From: Lineus longissimus
Lineage: Eukaryota > Nemertea > Pilidiophora > Heteronemertea > Lineidae
Direction: 5' to 3'
DNA length: 64,000 nt
Assembly (NCBI RefSeq): GCF_910592395.1
Contig: NC_088310.1
Location: 14,145,501 to 14,209,500 of the forward strand
Shown here in pieces: positions 12,201-26,300 of the stretch (its first letter is position 1; each line of letters opens with the position of its first letter). The translations under genes were made by a program, and so were the position numbers. Below the pieces are notes generated by a model. It made no database searches, was not told the origin of the DNA, and saw only the letters and a list, made by a program, of their open reading frames with translations.

Positions 12201-15200
12201 AAAAGTAAGAAAGAGCGGGCCATGGCTGCAGATCAAGTGCGCAGGCCTGAACCAAACATGGTTATAAGGAAAGATGGCGCCAGCGAGCGAACTGAAGCAG
12301 ACGAGCATCGAACCCAAACATGGCCGCCCCCTGACAGAGACAAGTGTATATTTACAAAGTATTGCACCCGAAAGGTGATTTTAAGTAGATCCAAATTTAG
12401 TGCAAGGTAACTTTAACCCAACTAGAAATGAGAAGCTTGAAAAACACGATTAATTTAAAACAGTAACTGAACTGCAAGCTGCTGATAGATATCCCTGTTA
12501 AATAATGAATAAAAGTGAACTCACAATAACATGACTAATACTCGGCCTGAAGCACGACTATAAATACAGATTAACCCTTCACAGTCCATAACTCGAGAAT
12601 GACCCTCAACCCAAACTATTAAACGGGTCCAACGAGTCCAACAAATCCGAACGTAGGCAAGTGATGCCCAATTGAATATGCGTTATGTAATTCATTAGAT
12701 AGTACCGGTATTCAGTGAATCCGGACAGTTCAATTTCACCTTCTATTGATCACGATAAGGGTTCATTTTGATTTGAGTTCGTGCGAATATCATAAACGAG
12801 TTCATGTCGAGGTTGCCAAGAGTTCATGCGGATATCACAAAAGTGTTCATCATCCAGCCTCATCCAAAGGTTCAACATACCGAATGGAATTCAAGCTCAT
12901 AGAGAGTGGGCAGACGGAACATGATGGCCGAGAAATTAGAAGCAGTAATTACCAGAAATATGATCTAAATTTGAGAACCTTTTCATCAATTTTTTTCTGG
13001 CCATTTTGATTCCCTCTTTCCACATTCTTCGAGCATGCAAACCTTCGTCACAGGCCTGACGTAGCTATTGTCCTGACTGCTGTGCTCGCTAGTGTCCATG
13101 TTAGTGAGACAGTCCTAAGAACGGCGCTGGTCGAGGTTGAGGCCATCGTAAATAATATGCCTCTGACCAATGTCAAGAAGTCAACCATCTTAATGCTCTT
13201 ACGCTAAATAACTTCTTATTTGGTAGTGCTGATGTGCTACCTCCGTTTGAAGAAAACAAGAACGAGATCAACAGCCGGCAGAGATGGACTCTCACCGTGA
13301 AGGGTGCCAGATATCCTCAGGGATACAAAAAAGCTGCTGACTGTACTGAGTACTTGTCTCTTTGTAGTCCCTTTGGATTTGACTTCAGTGTTGAAAACAA
13401 AGCAATTTTCTTTCACGTCCCATTTGATACCAAGAGCTCTTTGAGTCTGGATCTAGTCAAATCGATTGGTCCTGAAGGTTTGATGGCTCTCTCTGTTTCG
13501 GAAATGTGTTATAGTATCTCCCCAGTTCAGTAACCTCATCCACAAGATGGATCCCTGTAGTCAAAGAGTCAACACTTTTGACCATGTCATCCATGTAGAA
13601 GTCTTCAGTGAAGGTTTGTACGGCTTGTTTGGAGAAAGCATGGACGTTGTCTTCTGCTGTACGACGCAATGCATAATTGCAGCAAGGCGGTGAGTTCTTT
13701 GAGCCAAAGATGTGAACTACCATTACTCAAGTGTCTGGTGGCCCGGGTGTGGTAGATTCGACCTTCCATAGGAAGCGAAGGGAGTCAGAGTCGTTTCTAG
13801 CAACATAGACCTGATGAAACATTCCTTGTATATCTGCTACTATCACCACCTTGAAAATTCTGAAACGCTGAAGCACTCCAAATAGGTTGCTGAGGAAACC
13901 CGGCCCGTAGACTATTGCTGAGTGATTCCCCTTGGTGTTCAGACTTTGCCGGGTTTGTTTAGGTTAGTTACCCCGTGATGTGGGATACACATATTTTTTT
14001 GGAAGATCTTTACTGTGTGTCCTTTGTTAATAAAGTCCATCATCGATTGAGAATACATCCCCCTAAACTTTCAAAAGCTGTCTCTCCAGACTGTAATATC
14101 TTGGTAGGGCTACCGAGATGTTATTCGGAAAATGGAATCCTCAGCCTTCCAGAGCATTGGTACCTCGTAGTGACCATTTTCTAACAGCTTCGTACACTCC
14201 TTGAGATGCTTCAGTGTACTGCGATCTTGCCAAGACAAAGAATGGTTATCTGTATGATTTGTTCCAAGAGATTCTGAAATCCAAAATCTCGCCACACTCT
14301 CCTGCAAGTGTAAAACATCCTCTTGGAGATGTGATCCAAGATCAATTTCTCCGCCAATTTCTCCGCCATGATGAACCATCCGAGGTGTGTCCCTTACTCC
14401 ATATTGTTGGTGTTTACCTACTTTGACAACTTCCTTCGTGATATGTGCCTCGGGTACATCAACGCTAATGAGTGGTTCAACCTCGGAAGCATTGACATCA
14501 CACAGCGGAAGTTTAGATAAGGGCTTCCACCTGGACGTATTTTCTGCGTTGGCGTTTCAAACCCTGGAATGTTCAAACTCCCTGCTCCGACGACCATGAT
14601 GAGTCTCGCATTGGGGTCACCTGCGGCTTTGACTTGAAGCTGAGGTTTGATTTGATGTTGAGGTCCTCAAGGCGAGTGCAGCAGAACGCCCTTTTAGGCT
14701 AAGACGATCTGCCAGGGAGTCCCAATCACTGTGATTTCGCTTGCTGAGTCTATTAGTGCCACTGTCTTGACTGTAATCCCATTGTTTGTGACAAATATTG
14801 GTGCAAGTGGGAAGCATGCTTGTAAATCCTCGGCTTTACTCAGTGCAACTCCTGATAAAGCTAAAACCACTGCATTATTATTCCCTTTGACTTCAGGCAT
14901 CCCCTCCTTGGCAGCTTCATCACGATGTAAAAGGGTGTGAGGTTTCCTGCCACAGTCTTTAGCCCTACAGCGGATCTTTAACTTACAATCCTTTGCACGA
15001 TGAGGCTTGAGGCAGTTGTAACATAAATTTCAGTTTTCGCACCTCATCCCTTTTTTCTTCTACTGTCTTTTGGAGAAAATTTGTACACTGCTGTAGGTAA
15101 TGTTGAGGCCTTGATTCACGTGTGTACTGGCCCTCAGATTCCACCTTTGCTGCCGAGACCCGGGATGTTGGTGGCAGAGATTTCCGGGTCTCTTTGCTTG

Positions 15201-18200
15201 CTGTTTCATCGTAGCCATCACTCCTTTGTGCCTTTTTGAATGGGTATTGCCAGGATTTTCCTTATTATCCTGATGTCGGATTACATAGGGATTGTACTCC
15301 GTCCCAACCATCCCTGAAATCTATGATACTCTGGTAATATATTTATTCCAAACATTCACCCTGTCTCCGGGAATTTGTTTGGCCACTCTCATCAAAACAT
15401 CAGTGCCTGTGATATCTGAAATGTATCCAAGCGACGTCAACGTGATTATACAGTCCCGCACACCAGAATATAAACTCCTTAATGATGACACACTTGTAAA
15501 ATAGAACAATTCATAAGTTTCTCCAGATAGGCTGAGGTTACTCTGTGTCCATGTCCAAAGTGAACCTTGAGGTCCTTCAATGCCTGGTCATAGTATCTCC
15601 CTGAATGCCCAATTCCTTGGATGAATTGCTTTGCATCTCCCTCCAAATGGCTGATAAGCAAATCAATTCTCCGATCATCTGTGATCCCGTGTTTACTATG
15701 TACATGATCGAAGAAGAGCTCAATAAACTTTGGTCACTTGAGAGGGCTGCCATCAAATTTTGGAATAGTGATGGGTGGGAGATCCTTCTCTGAATTCAAC
15801 TGATTCTTAGCTTGGAATAGTGACTACAATCATAATACCTTCCAAGCTGTTGGTAATTCCCCTCTGGAAGTTTGTCTCTTGTCCCATCTCCAACGCATCA
15901 ATCCATCCCAAAGAATTGACACCAGTATGAGGTCGAGCAGCATGTCCTGGTATCCAAGGGCAAGCACCCGGCTTCAAACATGACAGCTTGGTTCTAGACT
16001 GAGTCATGTTGGGAACGTCTCTGAACTGCATTTCAGATTCGCAGGTTCTAAGATTCACTCCATGGTCAGGGTCCTCGCTCTTAAGGTGAAGGTTTCTCAC
16101 TCCAGGCTGGGTCATAGCAACATTTTGACAGACATAATCATTGGTAATTCTGGGTCCCAGACTATTCAACCATCCTTCCACTTTGCAATCTATACTATAA
16201 TGCGCGTTGTGGCCGCTAAATAGGAGGCGATTTTTGTTTCAAAATTGGGCCTCGAAAATGCGTCGAATTCTTGCAACTTTTGGCTTCGTAGGTGTGGATC
16301 ATAAGTAAGAGTGTCACTGAGGGTGTCATACGTCGAATATCTTGGTGGTTTTGGAATAAATAACAACTTTGTGGATATGACGTCAACTGGAGAGATCCAA
16401 GTAATCTCTTTGCCGAGAAGTCCATCAGTAATCTCTCTGCATTATTAACGTCACGAAAATTGCCGAGCCACCTCCCACCTCCGCTATCAACCAATCAGAT
16501 GTCCTGTTCAAATGGTTCTTTCCATGCGCGCATCATCCACCAATCAAAATCGACGTCACTGACGCCAGCATGCAAGATGGCGGCGCCCATATCTGAAGGA
16601 AAAATGCTGCTGTTCCACCTCGAGACAGCCATTTATTCACAAATAGCTCATCTTAGCACACAATGCACCCAACGGGAGACAAGATTTACCCACACACCGG
16701 TAACTTAAACCATTTTGGCGCTAATCGCTGGCTGATATCGAGTACATCACCAGTCTGCACCATCTTGGTTTTCCGAGAATTAGTTTAGCATTGTGGACGC
16801 CTGTACATCATGTACATGGTTACATAGTTCCGTTTTCAAGAAGTATTACACTCATGAAAAAAGTGTTACTCACAAACCAGCACCCCATTTACACCAAACC
16901 CACAATATACCAACACCCACACAATCCGATGTTTATACCTCGAACAGCCCGCGCCTCGGGTATATGCTAGTTACTGCAATGCAGACCGGCTGTCCTTGAC
17001 TAGCGTAGCTTATATCAGGCTGTCCCTGTGATACGTAAATTCTCTCAGGTAGTCCCAGCCCTGTGCAATCTCTATCAGGGTGTCCCTGTCCTGTATAGAT
17101 CCTATCAGACTGCTGTTGTCCGGTGTTAATCCGATCAGACTGTCTCCAATAGACTCCAGCAGGCTCAGCATAAGAGGTAACTTCTTTCTGTACGTGAACT
17201 GGCCTACTAGCTGGTCTGAGCCCAGTTTGAGTGATTCTATTCTGTGGATTGAATGCCTTTGGTGAAGTCACTATCTTGATCAAGTCTGGAAGTTGGAGGC
17301 TAGTGTTGGTGCTGACAATCTTCTCGCCGATCTGTGGCTTAAGTTTTGGCGGGAAAATGTTTAGACGTATTCTCGGTTACTGTCATCTTTAGGCTAATGT
17401 CACTCTTCCGTAATGGATCAGCAGAAGCCCCTTTGATATCTGCCCGCCCTCCTCTCAGTTCTGTTTCACACCAAAATGAGCTTTGGTGACATGATATCCG
17501 TGCGTTTCTTTACTTCACCATGATGCTCATCACTGGTTGCCAAGTCCTCAGAGGCACCAGTAGCCCCCCCCCCCCGGCATATCCAAGTCAGCTTCTTCTT
17601 TTGGAGGTTCATCATTTCATCATCATCTTCACTACCACCCGGCTGAGAGCCACATCCTTCAAGAGATTCAAAATCAGAAAAGTCATATGAGGATTCAGTC
17701 ACTGATGGGATTGCATTCCTCAGCTGGCAGGTTTTAATGTCTTTCAGACACTGTGATGCTAACTCTGCTCGAGCGTTGAACCACTCATCGGCTATTCTAC
17801 GATCCGATTGATCCGGCAACTGTATAGTATAAAGTTCATTTGTCCGATGTAGTGCTTCCCAAGTCGACAAAATACTTTCCTCTATTTGAGCGAGATGACT
17901 TTTACACTGGCTCTGTGACATCGCAGCAATAGCAGCATTAATCCTCCTGGTAAGCCATCCTGCCTGGAAGGCCCTCATGCTCTTAACTTCCCGGTTAAGC
18001 TAGGCCTATCCATGTCTGCTTATTGGCATAGGAAAGTTCAAACAATTCCAATGACAGCACCCATAGTACTTATTGATGACTGGAAAACCAAAGGCCGACA
18101 GTTCTGTAGATCTGCTTGATGAGGCATTGGCTGCTGAATACGTCAATTTCTAAGAATTCAATTCGCAAAAGGACTTGAAGAAATTAAGAGTGCATTGCCC

Positions 18201-20270
18201 CCGAAATCTCAGAGTGCGTCGAACGAGAAAGTTCAAGACGGCTGGCTGGTGTATACCAAACAATAGGTTCAGTGTTCCATCAACAGCAACCCCAATTAAT
18301 GGAAAGACAAATAGGCATGTACTTCCACTTTAAGGTAATGTCCAAAGAAGTAGGTCTAAAAAGTTCCTATAATTCCAAAGTTGAACGCCTTCAAAGTTCA
18401 ATGTCCAATGGATAATACAGAAAATGTACAGTCATTCAATGAAAGTATGTAAGCTGCAGGGTATCTACACAACAGTTTAGTTGTACTCACATGTATGTAC
18501 CAATCAGTAGATTCAATGTTCCATTCACAGCATGTAAACAACCCAACATGTTGACAGAAAACACCATTCTCCCCACAGATCACTGGTTCCAATTTTGACA
18601 ACTAATCCACACTAAATTCCACTGCACCGCCTCAGCTGATAAAGCCACCGAATAATAGAGCAGAATGTTTCTCAGTGTGTTGAACTATTGTGTGCATAAC
18701 CCGTATAGATGCAATGCAGATGAAATGGACCAGGGACCATGTTCTCATCTTGGGTAATGTAGTGCATGTCATTTGCAGTGGATATGGGGAGAACAGTTTC
18801 TGGCCAATTTCACCAGTTTTGATTCCATTGAATAATATTATTCTTCTCCCTGGCGGCCATATTGGTAGATGGATTTGACTGAAAATCAGGGATGTTGTAG
18901 AGAGTACAAAGATATACAACCAAAAGAAATTTGGTTGCAATCCAACCTCTTTTTATTTTCAAGATGGCCGCCTGGCAGCCATATTTGAAGTCTTACCAAG
19001 ACAAATTTTTTGGGGTAGAAAAGAGGGTCCCTAGATACATGTCCTCACAAGTTAAGAACCTTCTAACTCAAATATAAACCAAACGTGCCACCTATCGGTG
19101 ATTTAGTGGACTTTTAACTCTGTGACCTTGAAAAGTAGGTCATATCAAAAACCCGGGTGATATGTCATCAGACCTTTTTAGATATACCCACCATAAAACT
19201 TTTGTCACTCTACGTACAACCATTAGCTTCAATGAAATGGCCAGGGCCATTGTGCTCACCTCATGTGGAGGAAAGATGGATAAAGAGCATGGTATTGTGT
19301 CATGTAGTGTTAGGTTTGATGTAGGTCCAAGCAATTACAATTTCCCCAAAATGGCCAATTTACAGTACATTCGACCTCTGTGACCTTGAAAAGTAGGTCA
19401 AATCAAAGAAGACCCGGGTGACACATTGAATGGTTGTTAGAATTAGATGTACCTATGATATAAAATTGGTGCCAATCGGGCAAGTCATTACTAGGAATAA
19501 TGGCATTTTGAAGAATTTAGGATTTGGCCCCCTCCCTGGAGGCCAAACGGCAAATCAGATCGGACCAAACTTCGGTACCTGAGATCACCTGACCAAGGGG
19601 TCCATGTGTACTTAATTTGTGATCAATAGTCATTGCAGTTAAGAAACGTGCCATAGTTACGGCCTGACGGCGAATTTATGCCATTTGACCTCTGTGACCC
19701 TGACAAGAAGGTCAAATTAAAAACCTGTGTGACATATACTGTATGGTGGTTAGATGTACCCATGATATCAAATTGGTGGCAATCGGGCAAATAGTTAAGG
19801 AATAATCACATTTTTAAGGTTTTTGGATTTTGCCCCCTGGTGGTCAAGTGGTGAATCATATTGGACCAAACTTTGTTCCCTGAGATCACCTGACTAAGGG
19901 GTAAATGTGTACCAAATTTGGTATCAATAGTCATTGCAGTTTAGAAACGTGCCATCGTTACATCCTAACGGCCAATTTACACCATTTGACCTCTGTGACC
20001 TTGAAAAGGAGGTCAAATCAAAAACCCGGAGGATATATGATGCACCTTTGCTAGAAGTACCTACCATATTTTTTTCAAAATTTCCCCACTACTATTAAGG
20101 GAGATATTGCATATTTTCACTTTTAACGTTTGGCCCCCTGGTGGCCAAACCATGAAACGAATCGGACCGAAACTTGGTCTCCAAGGTGTCATTACATAAG
20201 GGTACATGTGTACCAAGTTTCAACTCAATAGCTCTAACAGTTACGAAACGTGCCCTGCTAACGGACGACG

Positions 20271-20308
<38 letters not shown>

Positions 20309-23300
20309 ACGACGGACGCCACGGTATGGGATAAGCTCACCTCTGCTAAGAGGTAAGCTAAAAAGGCAAAAAACCAATTTTCAAGATGGCCACCTGGAGG
20401 CCAAAAGTAGGTCATATAATGAAAAAGAAAATACGTCTGGGCATATTGCCCAAAGTTACCATCACACCAAGTTTTAGCCATCTAGCCCTAACGGAGACGT
20501 AAGACGCTCCGCTAACGGACGACAAAAGGCGCCACGGTATCATAAAGCTCCCCAGAGGTGAGCTAAAAACTTCAATTCAAAACGCCTTCGAAAAAAAGCC
20601 GATTCCAATTCTGGCTTCACCCCAGGGATATGACAGAAGTACTAAGCATTTGATTTTTCCATGACACCAACTCGAGAGGTCAAAGTTCACGACAAGTTTG
20701 TAGTAAAGGTCAACGATTCCTGATGTTTAATCCGAGATACTGTGTAAAAATATGTAAAGGCTATATAGCAGGCCTGTTCGCTATTGTTCTGCTTAGTATA
20801 TCATGAACTTCCCACATTGGTGACCGTTAGACTCGGGTGAAAAGTTTGTGAATACTACATGCGAAGTAACACAGCCATGGCCTCGCTCTGGATCCCGCTG
20901 TCCATGGAAGTCATTCCTTGTTGGCACTCGCCCGCATATTTAATTAGGTAAATTACAAGTGTACATACCAATGTCCTAAAGTGAGATTGAGATCCCAGAA
21001 ATCCTCCGGCTTTAGATCCAAGAAATCCTCGGTTTGTTGGAAAATAACTTAGATTAAGAGAAGAATACAAGGGCACATGATGGAAGACACCATATTGATA
21101 TAAATGTATTTGAAACTTGGTGCAGGTGATCAGTACTGAGTGTAGAGAAAGTTGTATTTGATGTCATTACTAAAAGTACATTTTTCATTGACACTTTTCT
21201 GCCCAAGGTACCTTCGGGGTATTTGTAGCAATTACCCCAAAGCCATGGGGTAATTGTAGCCCCTGATTACAAGCCTTATAGTGTCTCTAAGAAGCATTGT
21301 TTTAGATCAAATGCTCTGAATTACAAACTGGTTAAAATGTCTGAAGCCAAGGTTTATCCGTAGTTTTAGGTGTAATTTGAAGCTGGTTATAAGTGACAAG
21401 GATAGATGGCGCCAGCGAGCTAACTGAAGCAGATGAGCATTGAACCCAAACACTATGGGTGTCCTCATGAGCCTGTGACTGAATACCGGGGAGATACGGT
21501 CTCTCCCATATTTAATGCAGGGCTATTGCTGACATCTAGTTGTGGTCTTCATTATACTAGGGGTTTCTTTGTAAGCCACTGATTGAATGGCAGGGAGGTC
21601 TGGACACTCTTTATTGTGCTTGTGAGCCTGTGACTGAATACTGTGGAAATCCTGACCTCCTTTATTTCATGCAGGGGTGTTGTTAGGGAGGCACTGGCGA
21701 GCCTGCGACTTAATACTGGGGAGGATTGGACTTCCAATATTTCATGCAGGGCTCTTGTTGTCGAGTTTGTGGTTCTGGGCTGTAATGGAGAGCCCGTTAC
21801 TGATAACGAGGTGGTCTTACCCTCCCACATTATTCATACAGGGCCATTACTAACATCTTCTTGTGGTGTTTGTAATATTAGGTGTGTGTTCTTAAGGCCT
21901 TGACTGAATACCGGGAGGTCCTCACCCTTCATCATTTTAAGCAAGCCCATTCATCTTGTTGTGGTGTGTGTAAATACAAGGGGTGTGCTTGTGAGCCCCT
22001 TTTTCTCTAATGGACACACTCAAGATTGCACAGTCATGTACTTCAGACAGGTTTTCGAGTATGGCCTGCCTCAAGGCAGCAAGTGCTTACCGAAGAAAGA
22101 GACCAACACCGGCGCCACAGGTACGTGCATGTGCTGTGGCTGCACCCACTTGGATGCCCTCCATCTCAGTCTGGCAGCAGTAACTCTGCGAACACACCAT
22201 CTTCCCACAAACCAGGCATTGTGTAGGCGCACGACTGTCATCATCCGACTGAGGACATCTGTAAAGTAATTACAGGGGTTAATCAAAGGCCAAGTTAGTT
22301 ATCAATGAAATGGTCTGGGGACATTGTGCTTACCTGGGAATAATTTAGGGGTAGATGAAATGAGACATGGGGGTTAAATCGACTTTTGAATACGACAAAA
22401 CGTGGCACTATCAGTGACACTTTTAGAGTTTGACCTCTGCGAACTTGAAAACTAAGTCTTAATCTGTGACATAGAAGTGAATTATGCAATCTTCAATGAA
22501 ATTTTAGAGTTTGACCTTTCTGACCTTGGAAACTATGTCAAGGTTAAAATGTTATAAGCACTATGTTAACCCTTTGACCCCTGAGCTCCTTGTGGGAGGG
22601 GGGTACCCCACCCTGCGATCCTGGTGGGGGGGGATTTTTAAAAACAAATAAAAATAAAAACTTTTCTAGAAGAGGTAGCCTCATGAAGTAAACTTGAAAG
22701 CCTTGAATTCCGCTAGCATTTTAACTCTATCTAACATGTGTCGGCCTGGCTGCTCAGTATCAATGTTAGTTCTCTTATCTGATGCTTTACAACACCGTTA
22801 ACCCATTATCAACGTCGCACGGGCACTAGTTCATCCTTTCCAGGTTGTAACTCGACCAAGCGAGCCATCAACCATTTCAACAGCGGCAATTTGTCTTCGC
22901 TAATAATCACTAAATTGTCCAATTCAAGATTGCACTGAATCTTTGTCCATTTTGGCGTGTTCTGTAACCTAGCAATATATTCTAGCGACCAACGCTTCCA
23001 GAACAGTGTTGGTACAAGGACTGTACATGTTGCCACCTATTGAGGTTATTAACCTTTACATCAGTCAAGTCAATTTCTGATAAAGCATTTCGTTTCGTGC
23101 TTACCAGCAAATGACCCGGTGTGAGAGCTTGAAAATCCGAAGTATCAGTACACAATGGACACAATGGTTGCAAGTTCAAACATGCTTCACTCTGCACTAA
23201 CACAGTGTTCAACTCTTCAAATGTTAGGCTCATGCCTACGATCTTCCTTTTCAACTTTTGACACTTTTAACCCCGCCTCCAAGAAACCTCCAAAGTGAGC

Positions 23301-26300
23301 AGCAGGGCTGAAATGCCACTCGATATTGTCTGTCGATAGACTGTTTGCAACTGTCAAGTGGTGATCTCTGGACTTGAGTATCCATTTCAGTTCCTTTTCT
23401 GCACCCAGAAAATGTCAATGATCATATTCCTTGGTTTACCTTGTCTCGCTGTGAATCAGCGGAATGCGATTCAGAAAGCTTCAGTCGAAGCACTGCTAAC
23501 TAGTTCAAGATGTATCGCGTTCACTGCAAATCAGACGAACAATTCTGCATAACACTTTTCTCCTGGTGAACGAGCCTTGTGTTTTATCAGCAGAGGTCCA
23601 GCGTAATCAACACAGGTGTTCATGAACAGTTTCGCAAGTTGTTGGCAAGGAGGCCATCAACTGGTTAGTCATTTTCGCGCTATGGCAACGACTGATCACA
23701 CACTTCTGAACAAAGTTTCTGACTAAATATTGCACACCTATTATCCAGTACCGCTGTTGTAAAACGGCGACAAGTAATTGAAGTCCCACGTGTAGATTTC
23801 CTATACCTAACCATAACCCCTTTCCCCATCTGGCTCATGTCAGTTTGTTATGGGAGGAATCATACATTATCATCATCAAAAGGAACTCTTCAGCTATGCA
23901 CTAATTGTTATCAAATCATGTGGAAGTTGTGAAAAAATGACTTTGAAAATCATTTTCCAATTAGACTTGTCAGATTAGTCTTCAGGTCAGGAAATACTCA
24001 CTTTTGGTCTGATCAAAGTGGATTCAACTGTCAATCAGAATAAATTAAAACTCTCTGTGCATGCCTTCCGAGTACAAGTTTCTGATCGGCAGCATTTCCT
24101 GCCTCAAGATACACACTGGTAACTAAGGGCATCCAAGGAGAGCGAGTACTACAAACGAGGCCTCCCGCTGAGCACCAGATGGGGTTTATTGAGGCTTATC
24201 AGTGGCAGTAGATTTGAACTCGGCTGGGCTTCTAGTGGGTCATGCAGTGTGATCTAATGGAAATTATGAGCTGATAATCTCGTACTTGCACCCTTTAGGT
24301 TGGTTACTCTAAGATCAGCAGCACTGATCCTTGAAGAGGATTTTTATATGGATAATTTGATCTTTGCTGGTGATGAAACTGAGAGTGCTATATGTGTAAC
24401 ATCAGAACTTGACAAACTATTTGGCGGCTGTGGGTTTGATTTGAGAAAGTGGAATAGTAATAAACCCGCTGTTCTTCAGCGTGTTGATGGGGCCAAGGTC
24501 AGTCAGCGTATACTTGATATAGACTTGGAAAATCCAGTAGCAAAAACCCTAGGAGTTTACTGGGACTCTAATTCAGACACGTTTCTGTACCGAGAAATTT
24601 TGGTGATAGTGGCTGGAATTAGCTGGAAATTCCCGAAAATGTCAGGGCTGGAGTTTGGCGGTATTTTCGTAAATGGCAGTGCCAGAAAATGCCAGTTGCT
24701 AGTAAAAAGCTGGCATAACCTGACATTAGCTGGAACCTAATTTCCAGAGCTGGAATTAGGTGGAAAAATCTGGACCCAGGCCTTCCAGCTGATTTACCAA
24801 TGTCAGGGCTGTCAATTATTGGAAATAGCTGGCATTAGTTGACATTAGCTGGAAATTACAAATTCAGCATGCAACGAGGAATGCGACTGTATCCTCAGGA
24901 TTGTCATTTGCTGTCATTTATTGGAAATAGCTGACATTTGTTGACATTAGCTGGAAATTAAGAATTCAGTATGCGACCGGGCTGGACCCAAACCTTCGAG
25001 CTCATTTACCAATGTCAGGGTTGTCATATATTGGAAATAGCTGGCATTTGTTGACATTAGCTGGAAATTAAAAATTCAGTATGTGACCTGGTTAAGCTCT
25101 CTGCCACTACGTTTGAATCGATCAGAGCGCTGCACACTAATTTACAGGCGTTTTTTGTCACTCAACAGTGACTATGATTAGAATCGTTGTGATATGCAAC
25201 AAGAAGATCTCTTGTCTTGGAGTAAAACCAATAATCACTTGGTTTTGACTTTGCTGATTGCAATCTTGTCACACGCACCTGCGATTATCACCACAGACAG
25301 GCAATTTTTTCACATGCAAACATTATTGCATGTTGATTTTGCTTGATCCCTGGCCGTGCGATTTCCAATTCTAATTCAATTTTGATGGCATCTGCAATTA
25401 TAACGGCAAACAAGCAATTTCTGTCACACAGAAATATTATAGGTTGCAGGTTGATTTTGCTTCCAACAGAGGTTGCTAGGATGACCAGTTCTTGTTGCGG
25501 GTACCTGAAATTATCTATGCAAACAAGTGATTTATGTCACTTGCAAACCTGATTGCTGTAGCATTATCAAGTTTGAGCATATGCCACTGACCTAATCCCT
25601 TAGTTTTCGGACACAATCTTGTCACACTGTTATAATGTAAATCTATCATTCTTGGTGTGTGTTGAATGGACTTACACGAGCATAAGATGCTCATCATATA
25701 AAACGTAAGATTATTGCTTCACTGAGGCTCCTTGCAGACACCTCTGCTAGGCGGACACTTCCCCATTGCAGATGGTTTAAGTTGCCGCATGACCTGGGTT
25801 GGAGTGCTCGTCAATGCCGATTGGCGTCGTCAGGGCTCAATGCCCATCCTGGAGGCAGCACGTCATTTACATCATAGCTAATTGTGATCAGTTGATACGA
25901 TGATGTCATTGACACTCACGGACAGGAAAATTTTGCCTCTCGTTTAATGATATAGATATTGCAAATTATTCACATTGTAATATAAGGCTCATAAGTTTGA
26001 GGATCATGGATTGACCAGATTGGTGTGAATTGCCCCAGGGCCCAATGGAACATGTGTACCAATTTTAAGTCCAGACTTTACGAAACGTGCCGCGCTAACA
26101 TATGGACGCCACCGACGATGGATGCCACATCATCGCATAGGCTCACAAGGTGAGCCAAATAAAAAAGAGGTGCCGTTTTAACCGGATACCGTGACATCAA
26201 AATGATGTTAACCACACATAGCACACTCTGTCACTTTCATGTCAGGAGGGCAGGGTTAAAGACGGGGACTGACGTCCAAAATGGTTGTCCAAATAACATC

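Larger units (their letters stand above)
13290..17980 (-). mobile_element. BEL/Pao retrotransposon gag-pol remnant
   Basis: On the minus strand, in order: a Gag N-terminal frame (17978-17466), a repeat-rich part (17283-16933), an interruption (about 16980-16190), Gag (16181-15320), zinc knuckle (about 15035-14900), aspartic protease (14900-14694), linker (14379-14110) and RT (13730-13300). Integrase and both LTRs are absent from this orientation here. Stops and frameshifts are frequent. It lies in the 12.8 kb UBR intron together with two further Pao pieces at 22.8-24.6 kb. Confidence 0.85.
14900..17980 (-). pseudogene. BEL/Pao Gag, broken
   Basis: Gag builds the particle and binds element RNA. 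The likely N-terminus (17978, MRAFQAGWLTRRINAAIAAM) is followed by an acidic Ser-rich stretch. A second part includes LLISHLEGDAKQFIQGIG and YYDQALKDLKVHFG (15661-15540), the DUF1759-type core seen in Pao Gag. It ends in a CCHC-type knuckle CYNCLKPHRAKDC (about 15030) and the family C-terminal block CGRKPHTLLH. At least one in-frame stop (near 15750) and several shifts break it. The 17.9 kb frame is assigned to the same Gag from its position only. Confidence 0.7.

Noticed and set aside
20095-20481. 128-codon arginine-rich minus frame (and a similar one at 5420-5792)
   Set aside because: The arginine run is the GAC microsatellite of the GTGAGC element read on the other strand; the rest is repeat sequence.
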